Positions 59,257 to 64,000 of a stretch of DNA of 64,000 nt are shown here, piece after piece (the first letter of the stretch is position 1; each line of letters starts with the position of its first letter). Source of the stretch: Thermohalobaculum sp039821125. GTDB taxonomy: Bacteria; Pseudomonadota; Alphaproteobacteria; Rhodobacterales; Rhodobacteraceae. The translations under genes were made by a program, and so were the position numbers. A model generated the notes under the pieces. It was not told the DNA's origin and ran no database searches. It saw only the letters and a program-made list of their open reading frames with translations. Location of the stretch: assembly GCA_039821125.1 (NCBI GenBank), contig JBCBOR010000002.1, positions 1 through 64,000 of the forward strand, in the 5' to 3' direction.

Positions 59257-59982
59257 ATGCTGACGAAAAAACAATACGATCTCCTGATGTTCATTCACAA
59301 CCGGGTGCAGAATGACGGGGTTTCGCCCTCTTTCGATGAGATGAAGGCGGCGCTTGATCTCCGGTCGAAATCGGGAATCCACCGTCTGATCACGGCGCTC
59401 GAGGAACGGGGTTTCATTCGCCGCCTCGCGCACCGAGCCCGGGCGATCGAGATCCTGCGGTTGCCGGAGAACGTTGATGGGACCGGCACACGCGGTGGCT
59501 TCCGCCCCTCGGTGATCGAAGGGGATCTGTCGCGGCGGCCGGAGCCGAAGGACGCGATTTCGGCCATGGGCGGACAGACCGTCAACGAAGATGTCGACGC
59601 TCAGTCCGTCCCGTTGATTGGACGCATCGCGGCTGGCATTCCGATCGAGGCACTGAACACGGGCGCCATGCAGATCGGTGTTCCGTCGATGATGATGTCC
59701 TCGTCGGGGGAGCACTATGCCCTTGAAGTCAAGGGAGATTCGATGATCGATGCCGGCATCCACGAAGGCGATATCGTGGTCGTCAAACGCCAGGCAAGTG
59801 CGGACAATGGAGACATCATCGTCGCGCTGATCGAGGATCACGAGGCGACCCTGAAGCGCCTGCGTCGCAAGGGTGGCGCAATTGCGCTCGAGGCCGCGAA
59901 CCCTGCCTATGAGACCCGGCTCTACCGCTCGGATCAGGTCAAGATCCAGGGCAAGATGGTCGGTCTGATCCGCACCTACTGA
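59257..59982 (+). CDS. lexA: SOS repressor LexA
   Basis: 241 residues, the usual alphaproteobacterial length. Winged-helix DNA-binding domain at 1-70 (LTKKQYDLLMFIHNRV), self-cleavage site Ala126-Gly127 in IGRIAAGIPIE, and catalytic dyad Ser162 in KGDSMID and Lys177 in VVVKRQ. Autoregulated by the upstream SOS box. The stop overlaps convergent comEC by 7 bases. Confidence 0.96.
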   Translation: MLTKKQYDLLMFIHNRVQNDGVSPSFDEMKAALDLRSKSGIHRLITALEERGFIRRLAHRARAIEILRLPENVDGTGTRGGFRPSVIEGDLSRRPEPKDAISAMGGQTVNEDVDAQSVPLIGRIAAGIPIEALNTGAMQIGVPSMMMSSSGEHYALEVKGDSMIDAGIHEGDIVVVKRQASADNGDIIVALIEDHEATLKRLRRKGGAIALEAANPAYETRLYRSDQVKIQGKMVGLIRTY

Positions 59983-62126
59983 CGGCTTCGGCCGGGATCC
60001 ATCCAGATGCGGCGGCGTGCGGGATCGCGCGCCGTTTTCACTTTGATTTCGTCACCATCGGACCAGATTGCCAGCGCCCCGAGCCGCGCAAGATCCCGGC
60101 GACCGATCGCACGGCAGGGTCCCTCTGGCGCGTCGAGCGATGGCAGGATCAGCAGAGTATCCTCGCCACAAAGTGCCTGCGTCGTCAGAGCATCCGCCTT
60201 TCGGGTCGAGATGACCTTCACCGCCCACCCGTTTTCCAACCTGGCGATGCGGATGGAACCGTCCAGATCCAGCCCGGATCGCACCGCGGCCTGGGACTGA
60301 TCCGAGAGATCACCATCGCGGCGAAGCCATGATTTCGCGGCAAAGCTCTGACCTTTCAGACGATCGAGTGCCCGGCCCTCGGGCCCAGTCGCACCGACCA
60401 GACGCCCGCCAGGAGCAACCAGAACATCGGGACGCGGCGGCGGATCCGCCCAGAGGATGAACCCCGCCAGCACGGGCGCTATGCCAGCCAGCCGAAGACG
60501 CCCGCGCCAGATGACGAGCCAGAGACCACCCAGTGTGATCAGCACCAGCGTGATCGGCGCCGCCGCCTGAACGGGGCGCACGGCACCGTCCATGCCGCCA
60601 ACCCAATGAGCCACGGTCAGGACATGCTCGATACCGCGTCCCATCGCCCAAAGCGGCCAGTCGGCGAGACCGAAAGGTGCCAGCACCGCGGCAAGGCACG
60701 CAGATGGCGCGATCACCAGCCCCATAACCGGCACCGCGAGGAGATTGGCGAGCAGACCAAAAGGCGCTGTGCGGTTGAAGTGGTACGCGGCATAGGGTGC
60801 GGTTGCGAGCCCGGCTAGCAGGCTGGTGAACAGCAGGGCTGCCACATAGAACAGCGCCATCCGCCCCAGCCGGACCGGCCATGTGCCCTCGCCCGCCCGG
60901 CCCGTCCATTGCGAAAAGTCCACGCCGCGCACAGCCTCGTATCCGGCCACCAGAGCAGCGGTGGCAGCGAAGCTCATCTGGAAGCCGACATCCAGCAGGC
61001 TGATCGGACGGATCAGCAGGATGATTGCCGCGGCCAGCGCCAGGGCGCGCAGCGAAATCGCAGGACGGTTGACTAGAATGGCGACGAGCGCGACCGAGAC
61101 CATGATGAAGGCCCGCTGTGTGGCGACCGTCGCGCCCGAGAGCGCGAGATAGGCAAGCCCCGCCGACAGCGCCGCGAGCGCCGCGATTTTCTTGGTTGGC
61201 CAACGCAGCGACGGGCCAGGCAGCGCCGCCAGCCCCACGCGTACCAGAGCGAAGATCAGCCCGGTCAGGATGCCCATATGCAGGCCCGAGATCGCCAACA
61301 AGTGCGCGAGGTTCGACGCGCGCAGCGCCTCGGCATCCGACTCGTTGATCTGAGCACGGTCTCCGACGATGATCGCCGCGGCGAAGGCGCCCTCCCGCCC
61401 CGGCAGTGCCTCCTGCAAGCCCGCCGACAAACGGGACCGAACCTGCGCGAGCCAGATCCGCGCCCGGTCGGTCCAGGACGGCGTTCCATCCGGCGGCACC
61501 CGGAAGACGAGGCCGCGGGTCAGCCCAATGCCGCCGAGCCCCTCGAAGAACGCCCGGCGACGGAAGTCGAATGCACCGGGTTCGACCGCCTCGCCGGTGG
61601 GCATGAGATTGGCATAGACCCGGATGCGCTCGCCGGGCAGAGGCAACCCGCCCGGCACCGGGTCGAGGACCGTCAGTCGAACGCGGGCGGGAACCCGTCC
61701 GGGCTCGAGCCCATAGACTGACAGATCATCGACCAAGAGCCGTGGATTGCCAGAGGCAGAGCGCGACAGTTCAAGCACCCGGCCTTCAACCGTCTCGCCC
61801 ACAGGAAACTTGATCGCCGGGGCATCCGCCACGCGGGCCGACAGGATCGCGGCGCCGAATCCGAGCGCCACACAGAACAGCACCCAGGCCAGAGCCAAAC
61901 CGCCCCATCCGGTGCGCCGAGCGAAACCGCTTGCGATCCACAGCAGGGGCCCGAGGCAAAGCAGTCCAAGGCCCCATCCCGGCTCGCGCGGCAAGGCGAA
62001 GTAGATCCAGATTCCAACGCCCAGAAACACCGGCAACCACAGCACAAAGCGGCGGCTTTCCTGTACGTAGAATTGATGGATCACCGGGGTCAGGCGCACC
62101 TTGTTCGTCCGCTTTATCTGGCCCAT
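59976..62126 (-). CDS. comEC: ComEC/Rec2 family DNA-uptake channel protein
   Basis: 716 residues with many membrane helices. An OB-like extracytoplasmic domain (about 95-200), then the competence domain with SNLAHLLAISGLHMGILTGL, a ComEC hallmark, and AIIVGDRAQINESDAEALR before it. The C-terminal metallo-beta-lactamase-type domain is reduced to a short remnant. It would translocate single-stranded DNA across the inner membrane. Divergent from gltX. Confidence 0.92.
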   Translation of the reverse strand: MGQIKRTNKVRLTPVIHQFYVQESRRFVLWLPVFLGVGIWIYFALPREPGWGLGLLCLGPLLWIASGFARRTGWGGLALAWVLFCVALGFGAAILSARVADAPAIKFPVGETVEGRVLELSRSASGNPRLLVDDLSVYGLEPGRVPARVRLTVLDPVPGGLPLPGERIRVYANLMPTGEAVEPGAFDFRRRAFFEGLGGIGLTRGLVFRVPPDGTPSWTDRARIWLAQVRSRLSAGLQEALPGREGAFAAAIIVGDRAQINESDAEALRASNLAHLLAISGLHMGILTGLIFALVRVGLAALPGPSLRWPTKKIAALAALSAGLAYLALSGATVATQRAFIMVSVALVAILVNRPAISLRALALAAAIILLIRPISLLDVGFQMSFAATAALVAGYEAVRGVDFSQWTGRAGEGTWPVRLGRMALFYVAALLFTSLLAGLATAPYAAYHFNRTAPFGLLANLLAVPVMGLVIAPSACLAAVLAPFGLADWPLWAMGRGIEHVLTVAHWVGGMDGAVRPVQAAAPITLVLITLGGLWLVIWRGRLRLAGIAPVLAGFILWADPPPRPDVLVAPGGRLVGATGPEGRALDRLKGQSFAAKSWLRRDGDLSDQSQAAVRSGLDLDGSIRIARLENGWAVKVISTRKADALTTQALCGEDTLLILPSLDAPEGPCRAIGRRDLARLGALAIWSDGDEIKVKTARDPARRRIWMDPGRSRQ

Positions 62127-62212
62127 AAAGGCCGCGCTCGCGGACCACCCCTGGTCGCGCCCAACATCAACCTCCGCTGGCGCGAGCGCAAGCGGAAAGT
62201 TCGCAGGTTCCC

Positions 62213-63613
62213 ATGACGTCTGAGGTCGTTACGCGCTTTGCCCCATCGCCCACGGGCGATCTGCATATCGGGGGTGCGCGCACTGCTCTGTTCAACTGGT
62301 TGTTCGCCCGCCATCACGGTGGCAAGTTCGTGCTGCGCATCGAGGACACGGACCGGGCCCGCTCGACCCCGGAGGCGACGGATGCGATCTTTCAGGGGCT
62401 GACATGGCTGGGTCTCGACTGGGATGGCGAGGCGGTCAGCCAGTTCTCGCGCGTCGAGCGGCATGCCGAAGTTGCGCACCAGATGCTGGAGGCCGGAACC
62501 GCCTACCGATGCTATTCCACAAAGGAGGAGATCGACGCGTTCCGCGAACAGGCCAAGGCGGAAAAACGCCCGCCGCTGTTCCTGTCGCCATGGCGGGACC
62601 GGACGGATCACCCCGACGGCCCTTACACAATCCGCCTGAAGGCCCCGCGTGAGGGGCAGATCACGGTTGCCGATGCCGTTCAGGGGGCGGTGACGTGGGA
62701 GGCGAACACTCTGGATGACCTGATCCTGCTGCGCTCGGACGGGACACCGACCTACATGCTGGCAGTGGTTGTCGACGATCACGATATGGGCGTGACCCAT
62801 GTGATCCGGGGCGACGATCACCTGACGAATGCGGCTCGTCAGAGCCTGATATTCGACGCGATGGGATGGCAACGGCCGACCTTTGCTCATATCCCGCTGA
62901 TCCATGGACCGGACGGCGCCAAGATGTCGAAACGGCACGGCGCGACCAGCGTGATCGAGTACCGGGACCTGGGCTACCTGCCGCAAGCGATGCGCAATTA
63001 CCTCGCGCGGCTCGGCTGGTCCCATGGCGATGACGAGTTCTTCACGGACGCACAGATGATCGACTGGTTCGGGCTGGATGCCTGTGGCAAATCTGCCGCT
63101 CGGTTCGACTTCCAGAAACTCGCCAATCTGAACGGTCAGCATATCCGGGCGGAGGGGGATGCGGCTCTGGTCGATGCCATGGCCGAACTTGCTGCGGCGC
63201 AGCAACGCCCGGCCTTCACCGACGCACAGCGTGCCAGTTTGATACAGGCGATGCCGGGACTTAAAGAACGCGTAAAGACAGTCACAGAACTGGCTGAAAT
63301 CGCATATTATATCCTCGCGGAACGCCCACTGGATTTCGATGAAAAAGCATCGAAACTGATCACATCTGACACAGTTCCGATGCTGCTCAGATTGACTGAG
63401 CGGCTGCGGAATGATACCGACTGGACCGTTGCTTCGACCGAAAAATCAGTCCGATCCTTTGCCGAGGAAGAGCAATTGAAGCTTGGCAAGGTTGCACAAC
63501 CCCTGCGTGCAGCCTTGACAGGACGGTCGGTCAGTCCGGGTGTGTTTGACGTTATGGAAACCCTTGGACGCGAAGAAACACTGGCCCGGCTTGGGGACGT
63601 GACGCAACGCTGA
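62213..63613 (+). CDS. gltX: glutamyl-tRNA synthetase
   Basis: 466 residues. Class I signatures: HIGG at 18-21 (HIGH) in FAPSPTGDLHIGGARTALFN, and KMSKR in DGAKMSKRHGA near 240. FVLRIEDTDRARSTPE is typical. It charges tRNA-Glu and, in alphaproteobacteria lacking GlnRS, also tRNA-Gln for amidation. The C-terminal anticodon domain is complete. Confidence 0.96.
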   Translation: MTSEVVTRFAPSPTGDLHIGGARTALFNWLFARHHGGKFVLRIEDTDRARSTPEATDAIFQGLTWLGLDWDGEAVSQFSRVERHAEVAHQMLEAGTAYRCYSTKEEIDAFREQAKAEKRPPLFLSPWRDRTDHPDGPYTIRLKAPREGQITVADAVQGAVTWEANTLDDLILLRSDGTPTYMLAVVVDDHDMGVTHVIRGDDHLTNAARQSLIFDAMGWQRPTFAHIPLIHGPDGAKMSKRHGATSVIEYRDLGYLPQAMRNYLARLGWSHGDDEFFTDAQMIDWFGLDACGKSAARFDFQKLANLNGQHIRAEGDAALVDAMAELAAAQQRPAFTDAQRASLIQAMPGLKERVKTVTELAEIAYYILAERPLDFDEKASKLITSDTVPMLLRLTERLRNDTDWTVASTEKSVRSFAEEEQLKLGKVAQPLRAALTGRSVSPGVFDVMETLGREETLARLGDVTQR

Positions 63614-63680
63614 TGCGGCGCCCGAATGCTGGACATATGGGAGACTGCGCGGGCGTTCTGTCCCGCGGAAAGGAAGACAC

Positions 63681-64000
63681 ATGAGCGATACACCCCGCAC
63701 AGCCACCCTGACCCTCGACGGCAAGACGATCGAATTCCCGGTCTATGACGCGGTTCATGGCCCGTCCGTGATGGACATCCGGCGGCTTTATGCCGAGATG
63801 GACGTCTTCACTTATGACCCCGGTTTCACCTCGACCGGGTCGTGCAAATCCGAGATCACCTTCATCGACGGCGACAAGGGGGAGCTGCTGTACCGCGGGT
63901 ACCCGATCGATCAGCTGGCCGAGAAGAGCCACTATCTCGAGGTTTGCTACCTGCTGCTCTATGGCGAGCTTCCTACCGCCGCGCAGCTCGAGGATTTCGA
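63681..64000 (+). CDS. gltA: citrate synthase, N-terminal part (runs off the window)
   Basis: 106 codons visible from MSDTPRTATLTLDGKTIEFP. DVFTYDPGFTSTGSCKSEIT and YRGYPIDQLAEKSHYLEVCY are typical of type II (hexameric) citrate synthase. AGGAAG precedes the ATG by 5 bases. The catalytic residues lie beyond the window. Confidence 0.94.
   Translation, partial: MSDTPRTATLTLDGKTIEFPVYDAVHGPSVMDIRRLYAEMDVFTYDPGFTSTGSCKSEITFIDGDKGELLYRGYPIDQLAEKSHYLEVCYLLLYGELPTAAQLEDF

Overview
The window comes from a GC-rich alphaproteobacterium, most likely Rhodobacterales (Roseobacter/Paracoccaceae). Pointers are ChpT, a DUF1467 protein, a DUF3553 protein, an olsBA pair for ornithine lipid, a trpGD...trpC-moaC-moeA-lexA neighbourhood, and a GAAC-N7-GAAC SOS box in front of lexA. 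No replication origin, rRNA, CRISPR array or transposase was seen.

Region 1 (1-15.1 kb) is a catabolic block. On the minus strand lie two acyl-CoA dehydrogenases, a thiolase-like protein with a DUF35 partner, a Rieske oxygenase, a nitronate monooxygenase-like flavoprotein, an ADP-forming acyl-CoA ligase, a cyclase-family hydrolase and a two-domain 3-hydroxyacyl-CoA dehydrogenase. A TAXI-type TRAP importer faces away from them on the plus strand. Together they suggest uptake, CoA activation, ring oxidation and beta-oxidation of an unidentified cyclic carboxylate. TTTGCAA motifs lie in the divergent control region.

Inside this block, antisense to the genes around it, is the most striking element: four tandem 86-nt tRNA genes (1519-1889) carrying all four serine anticodons (GCU, CGA, GGA, UGA). 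All four have an unusual 8-bp acceptor stem with a 4-bp T-stem, a 6-bp D-stem with a 3-nt loop, a long variable arm and an encoded GCCA end. They form a complete serine isoacceptor set of the 8/4 allo-tRNA class.

Region 2 (15-53 kb) is mostly housekeeping: a glutamine synthetase-family ligase, olsBA, chpT, gmk, a corrinoid/DUF1638 group, sufE, rnd, an orphan ParA, an OmpA lipoprotein, aspS, a DUF1800/DUF1501 pair, methylmalonyl-CoA epimerase, dnaE, an agmatinase-family gene with small membrane genes, a hybrid histidine kinase, trpGD and an SPFH protein. aspS carries an in-frame insert of about 60 codons with atypical composition.

Region 3 (50.9-56.7 kb) looks like an accessory insertion between trpD and trpC. 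It holds a cluster of one intact and two broken tRNA-like sequences, a DMT transporter, and a NIPSNAP/EctD-like dioxygenase pair flanked by a roughly 155-nt inverted repeat. Three dispersed repeat families occur in the window: a 23-nt palindrome (six copies), an 11-nt tandem repeat (two arrays) and the inverted repeat.

Region 4 (56.7-64 kb) is trpC-moaC-moeA-lexA, comEC on the opposite strand, gltX and the start of gltA.
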